From Phycisphaerales bacterium (GTDB lineage Bacteria; Planctomycetota; Phycisphaerae; Phycisphaerales; UBA1924), in the NCBI GenBank assembly GCA_017642965.1, contig JAEPOJ010000002.1:123122-187121 (forward strand): a DNA stretch of 64,000 nucleotides, in the 5' to 3' direction. Positions 1 to 9,341 of this stretch are shown piece by piece (position 1 is the first letter of the stretch; each line of letters starts with the position of its first letter). A program made the translations under genes and the position numbers. The notes under the pieces were generated by a model. That model searched no databases. It was not told the DNA's origin and saw only the letters and a list, made by a program, of their open reading frames with translations.

Positions 1-29
1 GGTATCGGCAGGAAACCCGCACCGATACC
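1..29 (-). terminator. Possible terminator hairpin at window edge
   Basis: Bases 1-8 (GGTATCGG) and 22-29 (CCGATACC) form a perfect 8-bp inverted repeat with a 13-nt loop. It lies about 100 nt past the stop of the leftward FG-GAP gene. Any T-run would be outside the window, so the call rests on stem and position only. Confidence 0.4.
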
Positions 30-130
30 GCCCCTCTATATAGACTCCCAAAGGGTACCCGATGCAGAACGCCATTCACAGCACAAAGTGTGCAGATGGC
101 CCCCACGCCGTCAAAGTTATCGGGCCAGGA

Positions 131-1852
131 TCACGGGCACCCGCCCTGATACCCGGTCAGGAACGCGGAGACATCGAAAAAGTTGAACAGGCCGTCCCCG
201 TTGACGTCGCCCTGCGGGTGCTGCTGCTGATAGAGGGTCAGGAACGCGCTGACATCGAAGAAGTTGAGCATCCCGTCACCGCTGAGGTCCGCGGGGCACC
301 CGAGTGACCGGATCGTGTACCGGCCGGGTTGCACGCCGACCAGATCGGTTCGGTCGCCGTTGGCCCAGAGGATGCTGATATCTGCGGACTGATCGGTCCC
401 GATCCCGAAATGCACGCTCAGCTCACTCTGACTGAGGTAGTTGCTCCCGCCGTCCATGTATCGCTTCTGGATGCCAGAATCGCTCGTCAGCTCAACCAGC
501 GTCCCGAAGCCGTTGGGCGCCAGCCCGCTCACCGCGCTCGTATCGAACTCAAGCGTGATCGCGTTCGCGTCTGGCAGGCCGGCGATCTCATTGCGGTAGT
601 ACACCATTTGCTGGCGTGCGTTGAACATCACGATGTCCTGGTCGCCGTCGCGATCGAAGTCCGCGTTCAGCAGCCCACGCCCGGCGCTGCGCACGTCCAT
701 GCCGCACAGCGGCGCATGATCAGTGAAGACACCATTGCCGGTGTTGAGATACAGGATGGCGGGGTCATCCGTGAACGAACCGTCGAACCCGTTGGTCTCA
801 TAGATATCCAGGAACCCGTCGTGGTTGATGTCGATCGAAATCACGCCCCAGCCCCAGTACCCGAAGTTGCAGCCGCTGGCGACCGAATCCTCAACGAACA
901 CGTGCGGCGTGGCCGTTGCGACGTAGAGCATGTTTCCTGAGCCGTTGGTCTGCGCGTGATTGATCCGAGAGCTGACGTACCAATCGAAGATGCCATCGCC
1001 GTTGTAGTCACCGAACGTGTTGCCCATCCCGTTCGAGTCCAGGCCGGTGCCGTTGCCCGGCGTGTGCGATGAAAACGTGCCGTCGCCGTTGTTCACGAAG
1101 TAATGCGAGGTGTAGAAATCGGCGACCCAGAGCAGCTCGGGGTAGCGATCGCCGTCCATATCCACGAACCGCGGCGCAAAGCCCCGGTTCGCGGACAGAT
1201 TCGTGTCCAGCGCCGTGGACGTCACATTGCTGAACGTCCCGTCACCGTTGTTCCGGAACAGGCGGCTCCCGCCGAGCCACCCGGCCACCGCGAGATCGAG
1301 ATCGCCGTCGAGGTCGTAATCACCGAATGCGCTGCTGAACGTATCGCCCTGAAACGCGTCCGCGATGCTGACCCCTGCGACCGCGGTCACATCGCTGAAC
1401 GTCCCGTTCCCGTTGTTGCGATACAGCACGTTGTGCCCTGATTCACGCACGCCGGGGCGCCCTAGCGAGGTAACGTACAGATCCAGATCGCCGTCGTTGT
1501 CATAATCGCCGACAGCCGCACCGGTGCCCTGGTGTGTGCGGTTGATGCCCCACGCGACGCCCTGCTCGCTGAAATGGCCCGCGCCGTCGTTGATGTACAG
1601 GCGATCAACGCCAGCGGACCCGCCGACGACGAACAGGTCTTGATCCCCATCGTTGTCAAAGTCACCGGCTGCGCCGCCGGCACCCATGAACTCGACATCG
1701 GGCCCCTGGTAGACCGTCGCGTGGATCCCATCGAGACCCACGCTGAGCGCCCGTTCTGTCACCACCGGAGGTGAAGCCCACCCCCACGAAACGATGCCCG
1801 CGCACACGATGCCCACACACACGGCTGCACGGGCCGAATGTGCATCACACAT
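131..1852 (-). CDS. Secreted FG-GAP/VCBS repeat protein with C-terminal dockerin-like pair
   Basis: A 573-residue exported protein. The chosen ATG gives a signal peptide (MCDAHSARAAV, a hydrophobic stretch, then GWA) and follows a GAGGT ribosome site; an upstream in-frame ATG would add 22 residues in front of it. Seven FG-GAP/VCBS-type repeats of the GDYDNDGDLDLY kind run through the first two thirds and suggest a beta-propeller. Next comes an ASPIC/UnbV-like segment (SVHFGIGTDQ, ILWANGDR). The C-terminus holds two Ca-binding-type loops, each followed by FFDVSAFL, between two cysteines, and ends GGCP. Such proteins usually act at the cell surface or outside the cell; ligand and partner are unknown. 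It is a single leftward gene. The fold is well supported, the role is inferred. Confidence 0.85.
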   Translation of the reverse strand: MCDAHSARAAVCVGIVCAGIVSWGWASPPVVTERALSVGLDGIHATVYQGPDVEFMGAGGAAGDFDNDGDQDLFVVGGSAGVDRLYINDGAGHFSEQGVAWGINRTHQGTGAAVGDYDNDGDLDLYVTSLGRPGVRESGHNVLYRNNGNGTFSDVTAVAGVSIADAFQGDTFSSAFGDYDLDGDLDLAVAGWLGGSRLFRNNGDGTFSNVTSTALDTNLSANRGFAPRFVDMDGDRYPELLWVADFYTSHYFVNNGDGTFSSHTPGNGTGLDSNGMGNTFGDYNGDGIFDWYVSSRINHAQTNGSGNMLYVATATPHVFVEDSVASGCNFGYWGWGVISIDINHDGFLDIYETNGFDGSFTDDPAILYLNTGNGVFTDHAPLCGMDVRSAGRGLLNADFDRDGDQDIVMFNARQQMVYYRNEIAGLPDANAITLEFDTSAVSGLAPNGFGTLVELTSDSGIQKRYMDGGSNYLSQSELSVHFGIGTDQSADISILWANGDRTDLVGVQPGRYTIRSLGCPADLSGDGMLNFFDVSAFLTLYQQQHPQGDVNGDGLFNFFDVSAFLTGYQGGCP

Positions 1853-2019
1853 CACGACCTCGCCACGCAATATATAGGTTCGATCGTGACCCCCACGATC
1901 CCCCACCGGCGTTTCCACCGGCAGACTTAATGTAGCGGATTGTGAGCCGCGATGGAAGTTCTATTCTGATGCGAAGTGTGTGAATCTTGGTGTGGGCCGG
2001 CCTCGGCTGAGAACCGGCC

Positions 2020-4644
2020 TCAGGCCGCCAGATCGCCGCTGTTGGTCACGCTCCAGCGGACCGCGAGGCGCAGCAGCTTGTCTCGATCGATCGGCTTGGT
2101 CGCGTAGTCGTTGCATCCGACAGCCAGGCAGCGGTCCCGGTCGCCACTCATGGCGTGGGCCGTCAACGCGATGATCGGGGTTCGGACCCCGATGTGCCGC
2201 AGCTCCTGCGTCGCCGTGTAACCATCCATGACCGGCATCTGCATGTCCATGATGATCAGATCGAAGGGCCCGCTGTTCTGCTCGACGCTGATGCCCTCAC
2301 GACCGTTCTGTGCGATAACCACTTCCGCGCCGGCCTTGCGAAGGTAGTACGAGATGAGCCGCTGATTGTCGGGCCCATCCTCGACCAGCAGCACCCTCTT
2401 GCCGGCAAGATCATGCCTGGCCGCCCTTGGCGCATGCTCCAGGACACAAGTCTCCGCCCGTGCCGATGGCCGCTCCATGGCCACGCCCTCGATGTTCCCG
2501 GTCTGCACCCGGAGGACGAACTCGCTGCCCTGATGGAGCACGGACGTGAAGGTGATATTGCCACCGAGCATCTCCGCCAGCCGCCTGCTGATCTGCAGCC
2601 CGAGCCCGGTGCCGCCGTAGCGCCTCGTGGTCGAGACGTCCGCCTGCACAAAGTTCTTGAAAAGACGCTCGCCGTCCTCCTTGCTCATGCCAATACCACT
2701 ATCCGATACACGCACGACGAGCATCGGCGCATCACCTGATCGCTCGAACCCCGCACGAACGACCACACCGCCGATCTCGGTGAACTTGACGGCGTTGCCC
2801 ACGAGGTTCATCAGGATCTGACGCAGACGAACCGGGTCGCTCTGGATCTCGGACGGGATCTCACCCTCATACTGAACGTTCAGCGTCAGGTTCTTCGCCT
2901 TCGCCCTGATCCGCATCAACCGCTCAACCTCCTCGATGATCGCCCGCGGTGACACGGCGATGCTCTCGAGCGTCATCTTGCCCGCCTCGATCTTTGAGAT
3001 GTCCAGGATGTCGTTGATCACGGTCAGCAGGTGCTCACCGTTTCTCCGGATGGTCTCGACGTGCTCCTTGCGCGTCTGCTCGCGGAGAGTCGGCTCACCG
3101 AGCAGCTCGGCGTAGCCGACGATCGCGGTCATCGGTGTGCGGATCTCATGGCTCATGTTCGCGAGGAAGGCGCTCTTGGCGGCGTTTGCCTCTTCCGCCG
3201 CCAGCTTCGCGTGCTCAAGTTCAAGCTCTACATTTTTCTGCAGGGTCACGTCCTGGAACGCGCCGGTAAGACGGACGCACCGGCCGTCCTCGTACACGGG
3301 CTCACCCATGGCGCGGACCCAGATCCGGTTCCCCCGAGCGGTCACAATCTCGGTGATCAGGTCCCATGGGGTGCCCTGCTCGATCCCATTGCGAACCGCC
3401 TCCTCGATCGCGGCCCGCGCCTCTCCGGGCGCATAAAAATCGATTGCGCCCTCGACCGTCGGCTCAAAGTCCTCACCGACTTCGTGAATACGCCGAACTT
3501 CCTTCGACCAGAAGAGCTCGTCTGTACGCAGGTCCAGCTCCCACCCGCCGACGCGAGCCAGCTGCCCGGAATGCTCAAGCGTCAGTGCCGCGCGGCGCAC
3601 CTGCTCCTGAGCCAGCACGCTCTGGGTCACGTCCTGATTGATCCCGACAACGCGCCGTGCGCGCCCATTCGCGTCCCGCTCGATCGTCGCCACGGCCGAG
3701 ATGTGACGGATCTCCCCGCTGGGAAGCACGATGCGGTGTGTGGTATCGAACCGGCCCTCGTTCGTGATGGCATCCCGGAGTTCCTGCTCGATCCGATCGA
3801 GGTCCGCGGGGTCAACACGCCGCACCCATTCGTCATAGATGTCCCCAAAGCTGCTGCGATCGATGCCATAGATCGAGCACATCGTGTCATCCCACACGAG
3901 CTCGTTGGTATCCAGGTTCAGGTCCCAGACACCGACACCCGCCCCCTCTGTCGCCAGCTGAAGACGCAGCGCAAGCGTGCGCATCTCCTCCATGATGCGC
4001 TTCCGCTCGGTGTTATCACCGAGGACCACCATAAATCCGGTGAAGGCACCCGATTCATCCACGATCGGCTGGCAGTTCGCCTGCAGCCAGAGCCCCCGCC
4101 CGTCCTTCGTGTAGTTGAGGATTTCGGCGTCGAACCCGCGCATCTCGCGGAGCGCATCGCGCATCGACTCGAGCACCTCCAGATCCGTGTCCTCGCCCAC
4201 CATGAACTCGGACGGTCGCAGCCCACGGACCTCTTCGAGTGTGTAGCCCATCATGCGGTAGAAGCCACGGTTGACCCATTCGATCGTCCAGTCCGAACCA
4301 AGGATCACGACGCCGTTGTCCGTCCGCTCCGCAACCGCAGCGAGACGGCGTGCTTCGTCACGGCTGGCCGCAAGATCAAACTCCGCCGCTTCCTTCTCCG
4401 CGATCTTCTCACGCAGCGCGCGGTTCACCCGCCCGAGCGCTTCGGTGCGCTCGTCGATCGTCCGCTGCATAATTATGTTCGCTTCGAAGACGGAGTACGC
4501 GTTCCCGCTCGAATCGATCGTGCGCTCGATCCGATCCATCATGGCTTCGTTCATGCGTTCGAGCTGCGCGATGCGTTTGCGGAGCGACGCCACCTCGGCC
4601 TCATGCGCGGATGTCCCATCGGGATGTCGCTCCTCGTTGCTCAC
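2020..4644 (-). CDS. Hybrid sensor histidine kinase with three PAS domains and receiver
   Basis: An 874-residue cytoplasmic kinase without membrane segments. Order: a coiled coil (about 15-95), three PAS/PAC modules (about 100-215, 225-345, 350-470), a HisKA helix with SHEIRTPMTAIVGYAELL whose phospho-acceptor is H499, a HATPase with N box (NLVGNAVKFTE), G1 (SDSGIG) and G2 (GGTGLGL), and a receiver with VLLVEDGPDN, phospho-acceptor D800 (IIMDMQMP) and KP near the end. The start is GTG and overlaps the stop of the upstream FIST gene as GTGA, so the two are translationally coupled. The FIST protein probably supplies the input and this kinase the phosphorelay. No separate phosphotransfer or DNA-binding output gene lies next to it. 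Confidence 0.95.
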   Translation of the reverse strand: MSNEERHPDGTSAHEAEVASLRKRIAQLERMNEAMMDRIERTIDSSGNAYSVFEANIIMQRTIDERTEALGRVNRALREKIAEKEAAEFDLAASRDEARRLAAVAERTDNGVVILGSDWTIEWVNRGFYRMMGYTLEEVRGLRPSEFMVGEDTDLEVLESMRDALREMRGFDAEILNYTKDGRGLWLQANCQPIVDESGAFTGFMVVLGDNTERKRIMEEMRTLALRLQLATEGAGVGVWDLNLDTNELVWDDTMCSIYGIDRSSFGDIYDEWVRRVDPADLDRIEQELRDAITNEGRFDTTHRIVLPSGEIRHISAVATIERDANGRARRVVGINQDVTQSVLAQEQVRRAALTLEHSGQLARVGGWELDLRTDELFWSKEVRRIHEVGEDFEPTVEGAIDFYAPGEARAAIEEAVRNGIEQGTPWDLITEIVTARGNRIWVRAMGEPVYEDGRCVRLTGAFQDVTLQKNVELELEHAKLAAEEANAAKSAFLANMSHEIRTPMTAIVGYAELLGEPTLREQTRKEHVETIRRNGEHLLTVINDILDISKIEAGKMTLESIAVSPRAIIEEVERLMRIRAKAKNLTLNVQYEGEIPSEIQSDPVRLRQILMNLVGNAVKFTEIGGVVVRAGFERSGDAPMLVVRVSDSGIGMSKEDGERLFKNFVQADVSTTRRYGGTGLGLQISRRLAEMLGGNITFTSVLHQGSEFVLRVQTGNIEGVAMERPSARAETCVLEHAPRAARHDLAGKRVLLVEDGPDNQRLISYYLRKAGAEVVIAQNGREGISVEQNSGPFDLIIMDMQMPVMDGYTATQELRHIGVRTPIIALTAHAMSGDRDRCLAVGCNDYATKPIDRDKLLRLAVRWSVTNSGDLAA

Positions 4645-5771
4645 GCCGCCCTCCCGATCGCCACGCCGGTCATGGTCTGGTTGACATGGAGCCCGTTGAT
4701 CTGCTCGCCGTAGGTGCTGAAACCGATGAACGGGACACCCGCGAGGATCTCACCCACCTCATCGCGCTGCTCCCTGTTGAGCAGCTCGATCCGGCGGAGG
4801 ATGCAGTCGAAGCCGATCAGTGCGCCCAGCTCCCCGACCCGCTCTCGCTGCTCATCGATCACCCTGGCGAACCGACCGGGCAGGTCGTGCCCGCAGGCGA
4901 TGCGGAGAACCAGCCCCTCATCGATCGCGCAGAAGAACGTCAGGCTCCCGTCCGGATTCGCCTGCTGGATCGACCGCACGTAGTACTCCCCACCGATCGA
5001 GAGCACGACGGGATGCTCCGCGAACACCATGGGCGAGAGCTCGTCCACTTCGAGTCCAACCGCTCGGGCGTACCCCTCCGCGGCCGGCTCTCCGTTGATC
5101 TCCGTCACACAACGCCGTGCGGGGTCCGCGCCGGTGATCACCAGACGCTCGTCCGTGGCCGTGAAGTGGTGCGAGTGAAAAATGGACCATGGCAGGTCGG
5201 TTTTGATGCAGATCAACGCCGCGCTGTCGGACATGGTTATGCCGTCACGCGCGATGAGTGTCTCTCGGAAATCCAGATCGTCACCGGCAGACCCCCCGAT
5301 CAGGGGCACGTCACGCAGCGCGCGGGCCAGACCAGCACTCACACGCTCTTCCGCCATCGAGAGCCCGTCGATCAGCATCAGACAGAAGGACGGGCTGGGC
5401 ACACGGATCGGTGCACGCTCGAACTCATCGGCGATGCGCTCGGGCGTGCAGTCGCGTATGCCCTGAAAGACCATGCTGTCCAACTGAAAATGCTCGCCAA
5501 GGAATCCGATCGCGACGACCGAATGTTCGCCGTGCCCGGCATGCCCGCTGACTTCCCCCGCGGTGGTGCACCCGACCGAGTGAACGCCAAGGCGCTCATG
5601 GAGCATCTCAGAGAGCTGTGCAAAGTCACAACGGGAACTGGCGAAATAGAGCACACCCGAGAGTTCGAGACCCTCGAAAGCTGCGTGGATCTCGCCCACG
5701 GCAACCCGTGGATCGATCGAGTCCGCTCGCGCAAGCACAACGCCCTTTGATTGCTGCAAACTGCTGTCCAT
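4641..5771 (-). CDS. FIST N/C-domain signal-sensing protein
   Basis: A 376-residue protein with the two halves of a FIST sensor: an N half with the GCTTAGEVSG region near residues 84-93 and a C half ending in FIGFSTYGEQINGLHVNQT. FIST domains are sensory modules thought to bind small ligands, often linked to signal transduction genes. No signal peptide or membrane helix is visible. ATG follows GGGGAG. Its stop overlaps the GTG start of the PAS hybrid kinase by 4 nt, so it most likely works upstream of that kinase. The ligand cannot be told from sequence. Confidence 0.88.
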   Translation of the reverse strand: MDSSLQQSKGVVLARADSIDPRVAVGEIHAAFEGLELSGVLYFASSRCDFAQLSEMLHERLGVHSVGCTTAGEVSGHAGHGEHSVVAIGFLGEHFQLDSMVFQGIRDCTPERIADEFERAPIRVPSPSFCLMLIDGLSMAEERVSAGLARALRDVPLIGGSAGDDLDFRETLIARDGITMSDSAALICIKTDLPWSIFHSHHFTATDERLVITGADPARRCVTEINGEPAAEGYARAVGLEVDELSPMVFAEHPVVLSIGGEYYVRSIQQANPDGSLTFFCAIDEGLVLRIACGHDLPGRFARVIDEQRERVGELGALIGFDCILRRIELLNREQRDEVGEILAGVPFIGFSTYGEQINGLHVNQTMTGVAIGRAA

Positions 5772-6202
5772 GCGCTCCCCGCATCATCAAACCGTGTTCC
5801 GTACCGCTTGCGACACGCGGCAACGAGCATCAATCGACCGGATCCGACCAGCGCGTAAGCAAAACCCTCCAAGGCCGTCCGCCGGCTCAAGAATCCGTTG
5901 ATTTACCTACTCATCGCACACGATTGTGTCGCATCCCTCAGAGTCTGATAACGCAACCCCGACGGAGACACCAAAACCCCACCCCAACTGTGAACGCGGG
6001 ACACGCCAAACCCCTCAAATTTGTGATATTGCAAGTTATTACGATAAGCCAAATAGAGACAGACATATCTACCACCCCCCTATTCTCCGGTGACCCGCGC
6101 CCCTGAATTTTGGATCTAGAGCCAGTTTGCGCGCGATTTTCCACATCATTGTGTGTAGTGCAATCTAAATACAAATATGCCTTTATATCTTTCATTCTCT
6201 GG

Positions 6203-6230
6203 TTGCACAAATCCAACTCACATGTACAAT
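6203..6230 (+). promoter_or_regulatory. Candidate sigma70-type promoter of the Cys-rich protein gene
   Basis: TTGCAC (6203-6208) and TACAAT (6225-6230) are 16 bp apart in AT-rich DNA about 105 nt before the start codon. Transcription would begin near 6237 and make a leader of roughly 100 nt that contains the inverted repeat at 6264-6313. Confidence 0.4.
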
Positions 6231-6263
6231 GCCCGCCGAGCACTCTGCTCAACATATTGAGAA

Positions 6264-6313
6264 GCGACAACTTTATATACACATGCAAGCGCCGTAGCGT
6301 TTGAGGTTGTCGC
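6264..6313 (+). promoter_or_regulatory. Inverted repeat in the 5' leader
   Basis: GCGACAAC (6264-6271) pairs perfectly with GTTGTCGC (6306-6313). Inside, CAAGCG and GCGTTTG can form a second small hairpin. The structure ends 8 nt before the GAAAGGGG ribosome site (6321-6328). It could be a regulatory RNA fold or a protein site; no known riboswitch class is recognised. Confidence 0.4.
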
Positions 6314-6335
6314 ATGAACTGAAAGGGGTTTCTCA

Positions 6336-7070
6336 ATGAAACGTATCGCAGCCATGGCCGCAGTCTTCGGAGTTTGCAGCATCTCGTCCGCATGGAGCCT
6401 GACCAGCTCCCTCGCAATCCATCGGATGGCGGCCTCGAACGCCGAGAACGCCGCCGCCGCCGCTCCCGGGCTCTGTATCTACAACTTCAGCAAAAACGGG
6501 TGTGACGGCGTCGTTGAACCCGGCCACTACGAGCACGTCGGGTGCGAAGGAGCGGACTGCCGCACCATCCGGGTCACCGATGCCGTCTACCAGACCACGA
6601 TGAAAACCAGCGGGCTCTCCTGCGGCCTCTCCTGCGAGAGCCGCTGCGACGAGATCGCCGACGGTCGCCTTACGCTCAAGTTCGATTACGTCCTTCGAGC
6701 CGACTCCTGCTGCCCGTACCGTGGCTCATGGAACGGCGAGTGGGAGTTCGTCACCTTCGACGGACGCGTGTTCAAGGGCGACGCGCACGGGACCATCGGC
6801 GTCGGCACCAACCGCGAGTCGGACTGCGACATCGTGGGCGATAAGTGCGAACGCTGCTACGACGTCATCCTGCAGGATAACCAGTGGCTCGTCGGCATCG
6901 AGGGCTCGTTCCGTGGCGTGGGTCAGAACAGCACCTCGCCCATCCCCGACGAGCTGAACTTCACGATGGACGGCACATGGATCGGCAACAGCGACTCGAA
7001 CACACCGTTCGGCGAGCCGTTCCGCGTCTACAACCGCTTCGACGGCGCATTCCTGGATTACTGCCCGTAA
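6336..7070 (+). CDS. Secreted cysteine-rich protein of unknown function
   Basis: 244 residues. MKRIAAMAAVFGVCSISSAWS looks like a signal peptide. The mature part has about 13 cysteines, many in close pairs (LSCGLSCESRC, DSCCP, DKCERC), suggesting several disulfides outside the cytoplasm. It ends DYCP; a final Cys-Pro also ends the three dockerin-like proteins in this window, although the FFDVSAFL motif is absent here. ATG is preceded by AAGGGG at good spacing. It is monocistronic, with a leader structure upstream and a terminator downstream. I do not recognise the family. Confidence 0.75.
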   Translation: MKRIAAMAAVFGVCSISSAWSLTSSLAIHRMAASNAENAAAAAPGLCIYNFSKNGCDGVVEPGHYEHVGCEGADCRTIRVTDAVYQTTMKTSGLSCGLSCESRCDEIADGRLTLKFDYVLRADSCCPYRGSWNGEWEFVTFDGRVFKGDAHGTIGVGTNRESDCDIVGDKCERCYDVILQDNQWLVGIEGSFRGVGQNSTSPIPDELNFTMDGTWIGNSDSNTPFGEPFRVYNRFDGAFLDYCP

Positions 7071-7194
7071 TCCCAATATCTGTCTATGTCCCCAGGGCTG
7101 GCTGATCTTACCGGTCAGTCGGCCTTTTCCAGAATCGTCGACTTCAGTCAGACACGATCCATCCCTGGGTGTGCGCGCCGCAAGGCCGCACGAC

Positions 7195-7236
7195 CAAGAA
7201 ACGCCCTTGCCCAACGGCCGAGGGCGTTTGTTCTTG
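7195..7236. terminator. Bidirectional intrinsic terminator between converging genes
   Basis: CAAGAA (7195-7200) plus ACGCCCT (7201-7207) pair with AGGGCGT (7221-7227) plus TTCTTG (7231-7236). The stem is GC-rich with A and T flanks and sits between the rightward Cys-rich gene and the leftward HxlR gene, so it can serve both. Confidence 0.7.
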
Positions 7237-7297
7237 TCGTCATGATGAGCTCAGAACACCATGCCCTGTTCACAGCTGCGCGGATCAACTCTGCCCG

Positions 7298-7666
7298 CTA
7301 GGTGGTGACTGTTTGATCAACCCCACCTTCTTCGCGCAGCCGCTGCTTGCGTTTGAACTCCCTGCCCCACTCCTGCATCTGCACCAGAATCGGTTCCAGT
7401 GTGAACCCATACTCGGTCAACTCATATTCAACACGTGGCGGCACTTCTGCATAAGCATGCCTGCTGATGATCCCGTCTGCTTCAAGCTCTTTGAGCTGGA
7501 GTGTGATCATCCGCTCGGTTGCATTCGGGGTGAGGCGCCGGAGCTCCCCATAGCGCTTCTTGCCGTTGAGCAGGTGGCACACCAGGATCGGCTTCCAGCG
7601 GCCGCCGATCACGCTCAGGGTTGCCTCGACGTCACACCCTGTTTTCCAGTCGTATTTGCGGGCCAT
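7298..7666 (-). CDS. HxlR-family winged-helix transcriptional regulator
   Basis: 122 residues, the usual length of this one-domain family. It has the CDVEATL start with the single family cysteine near residue 11, IGGRWKPILVCHLL, KRYGELRRL and the GIISRHAYAEVPPRVEYELT wing. HxlR proteins are dimeric DNA-binding regulators; several sense electrophiles or disulfide stress through that cysteine. ATG follows AAGGTGGTGG. It is divergent from the nitroreductase gene across a 122-bp gap with an inverted repeat, which suggests it controls the nitroreductase and cupin-like genes. Confidence 0.93.
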   Translation of the reverse strand: MARKYDWKTGCDVEATLSVIGGRWKPILVCHLLNGKKRYGELRRLTPNATERMITLQLKELEADGIISRHAYAEVPPRVEYELTEYGFTLEPILVQMQEWGREFKRKQRLREEGGVDQTVTT

Positions 7667-7692
7667 CGATCCACCACCTTCAAAAATCTACA

Positions 7693-7712
7693 TACGCACA
7701 TTTTTGTGGGTA
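7693..7712. promoter_or_regulatory. Candidate HxlR operator
   Basis: TACGCACA, a 4-base TTTT spacer, then TGTGGGTA: an inverted repeat matching in 7 of 8 positions, in the gap between the divergent regulator and nitroreductase genes. The site is inferred from symmetry and position. Confidence 0.45.
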
Positions 7713-7788
7713 CTTGTCGAAACATCAGTATAGCCGTACCTTTGCCCAGCGTCACAGAGATCCGCTGTCAAGCCCGAAGGACGAACCC

Positions 7789-8454
7789 ATGCAGCACGAC
7801 ATCACTTCCTACGCAAAGTCTCGCCACACCGTCAAGGCCTACAACCCTGACAAGACCATCCCCGATGAGCACATCGCAAAGATCAAAGAACTGCTTCGCT
7901 ACAGCGCTTCGAGCACGAACGCTCAGCCCTGGCACTTCGTGATTGCATCTACCCCGGAGGGAAAAGAGAAGATCGCCAAGTCCACGGATCGCCTCTACCC
8001 CTTCAACCGCAACTCGATCATCAACGCGTCCCATGTTGTCGTCTTCTGCAGCAGGCTCGATATCGAGGAGGACTACCTCCTCCGCGTGCTCGAGCAGGAA
8101 GAGAGAGACGGCCGCTTCGGGGGCAACCCTGAGTTCAAGGTGCAGATGCACGCCGGGCGAAGCCTCTTCGTCAATCTCCATAAGCATGATTTCAAGGATG
8201 TCCAGCACTGGATGGACAAGCAGGTCTACCTCAACCTCGGCGCCTTCCTCCTGGGCGTCTCCACACTCGGCATCGACGCAACACCGATGGAGGGCATCGA
8301 GATCACCGAGCTCGACAAGCAGCTCGGTCTGCGGGAGCAGGGGTACACCGGACTCGTCGTCGTCCCGATCGGGTATCACCACACAGAAGATGACTACAAC
8401 GCCAAGCTCCCCAAATCACGCCTCCCAGAGTCCGACATCATCACCCATATCTAA
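7789..8454 (+). CDS. Oxygen-insensitive NAD(P)H nitroreductase, NfsB-like
   Basis: 221 residues, close to the 217 of E. coli NfsB. FMN-dependent nitroreductases reduce nitro compounds or quinones with NAD(P)H in the cytoplasm. Visible features: [12 protein letters not shown] near the start, [14 protein letters not shown] (FMN region), [20 protein letters not shown] and the late [13 protein letters not shown] and KSR segments typical of the family. The start before [12 protein letters not shown] fits family alignments; in-frame upstream codons would run into the regulatory gap. It is followed 19 nt later by a cupin-like lipoprotein gene and is probably controlled by the divergent HxlR regulator. 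Confidence 0.93.
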   Translation: MQHDITSYAKSRHTVKAYNPDKTIPDEHIAKIKELLRYSASSTNAQPWHFVIASTPEGKEKIAKSTDRLYPFNRNSIINASHVVVFCSRLDIEEDYLLRVLEQEERDGRFGGNPEFKVQMHAGRSLFVNLHKHDFKDVQHWMDKQVYLNLGAFLLGVSTLGIDATPMEGIEITELDKQLGLREQGYTGLVVVPIGYHHTEDDYNAKLPKSRLPESDIITHI

Positions 8455-8473
8455 GCACACAGGAAGACCCCCA

Positions 8474-9316
8474 ATGCCCAAGATCACCACCACGGCAACA
8501 CGCACCCTCGCCCTCGCCCTCACCGTGTGCGCCGGATGCTCGAGCTCGCCAACACCCAGCACCCAAACCGAAGCACCGCACGCGCTCAGTGTGCTCCACT
8601 ACGAGGATGTCGACTGGTCACCGCTCAACCCCGCACGCGGCGACAACAGCCCCAGTGCCGGGACGCTCTGGGGTGATCGCAGTGCTGATGTCGCCACTGG
8701 TTTTCTCGTCCAGTTCAGGGATGGTTTCTCATCCCCGCCGCACATCCACAACGTCTCCTACCGGGGCATCGTCATCAGTGGCCTCATCCAAAACGACGAT
8801 CCTGACGCGGCGAAGATGTGGATGCCCGCCGGATCCTACTGGACGCAGCCCAAGGGCGAGGCCCACATCACCGCCGCCAAAGGCAGCATGAACATGGCCT
8901 ACATCGAGATCGACGAAGGCCCTTACCTCGTGCACGCAACCGATGCCGCCTTTGAGAGCGGCGAGCGTCCGGTCAATATCGATTCATCCAACATCGTCTG
9001 GCTCGACTCCGGGGGCGGTGCCCAGATCGCGTACCTCTGGGGCAAACTAGGACCGGGGCATACCAGCGGGGTCCTCCTGAAACTCCCGAAGCACTTCAAC
9101 GGGACATTCAATAACGACGCCTCACACACAAGAGGCGTGGTCATCCGGGGGCAACTCAAGCTCCAGCCGACCCGCCAACCCGGGTCTCACTCCCTGAACG
9201 CGGGCAGCGCTTTCGATCTCCCAGAAGCCTTCACGCTCCCCGTGTCGAACAGCTCGGATCATGAGTGCATCATCTACATCAGATCCGATGGTGCCCTGAC
9301 AGTCTCGGGTTCGTAG
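8474..9316 (+). CDS. Cupin-like DUF4437-type lipoprotein
   Basis: 280 residues. The N-terminus ([16 protein letters not shown]) resembles a lipoprotein signal with Cys at about 21. The body is a double-stranded beta-helix repeated twice: a first half with [19 protein letters not shown] and a second with [11 protein letters not shown]. That bicupin layout fits the DUF4437 family, whose biochemical function is not known to me. The PHIH pair could bind a metal. AGGAAG precedes the ATG. Placed 19 nt after the nitroreductase gene, it likely shares its transcript, and a strong hairpin terminator follows. Confidence 0.8.
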   Translation: MPKITTTATRTLALALTVCAGCSSSPTPSTQTEAPHALSVLHYEDVDWSPLNPARGDNSPSAGTLWGDRSADVATGFLVQFRDGFSSPPHIHNVSYRGIVISGLIQNDDPDAAKMWMPAGSYWTQPKGEAHITAAKGSMNMAYIEIDEGPYLVHATDAAFESGERPVNIDSSNIVWLDSGGGAQIAYLWGKLGPGHTSGVLLKLPKHFNGTFNNDASHTRGVVIRGQLKLQPTRQPGSHSLNAGSAFDLPEAFTLPVSNSSDHECIIYIRSDGALTVSGS

Positions 9317-9341
9317 CCTCGCCTTACTCCACGCCGATGAA

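Larger units (their letters stand above)
5772..6335. other. AT-rich intergenic region without a gene
   Basis: A 564-base gap between the leftward FIST gene and the rightward Cys-rich secreted gene. The right half (about 6000-6335) is much richer in A and T than its surroundings. Reading frames here are short and lack ribosome sites. The right end carries a candidate promoter and an inverted repeat, listed separately. Nothing else is recognised. Confidence 0.7.

Noticed and set aside
3031..4713. 560-codon frame opposite the hybrid kinase
   Set aside because: Antisense shadow; no motif, no ribosome site, and the minus frame has all kinase motifs.
6001..6335. Small open frames in the AT-rich gap
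   Set aside because: Short, no ribosome site, no family signs; the region looks like promoter and leader DNA.
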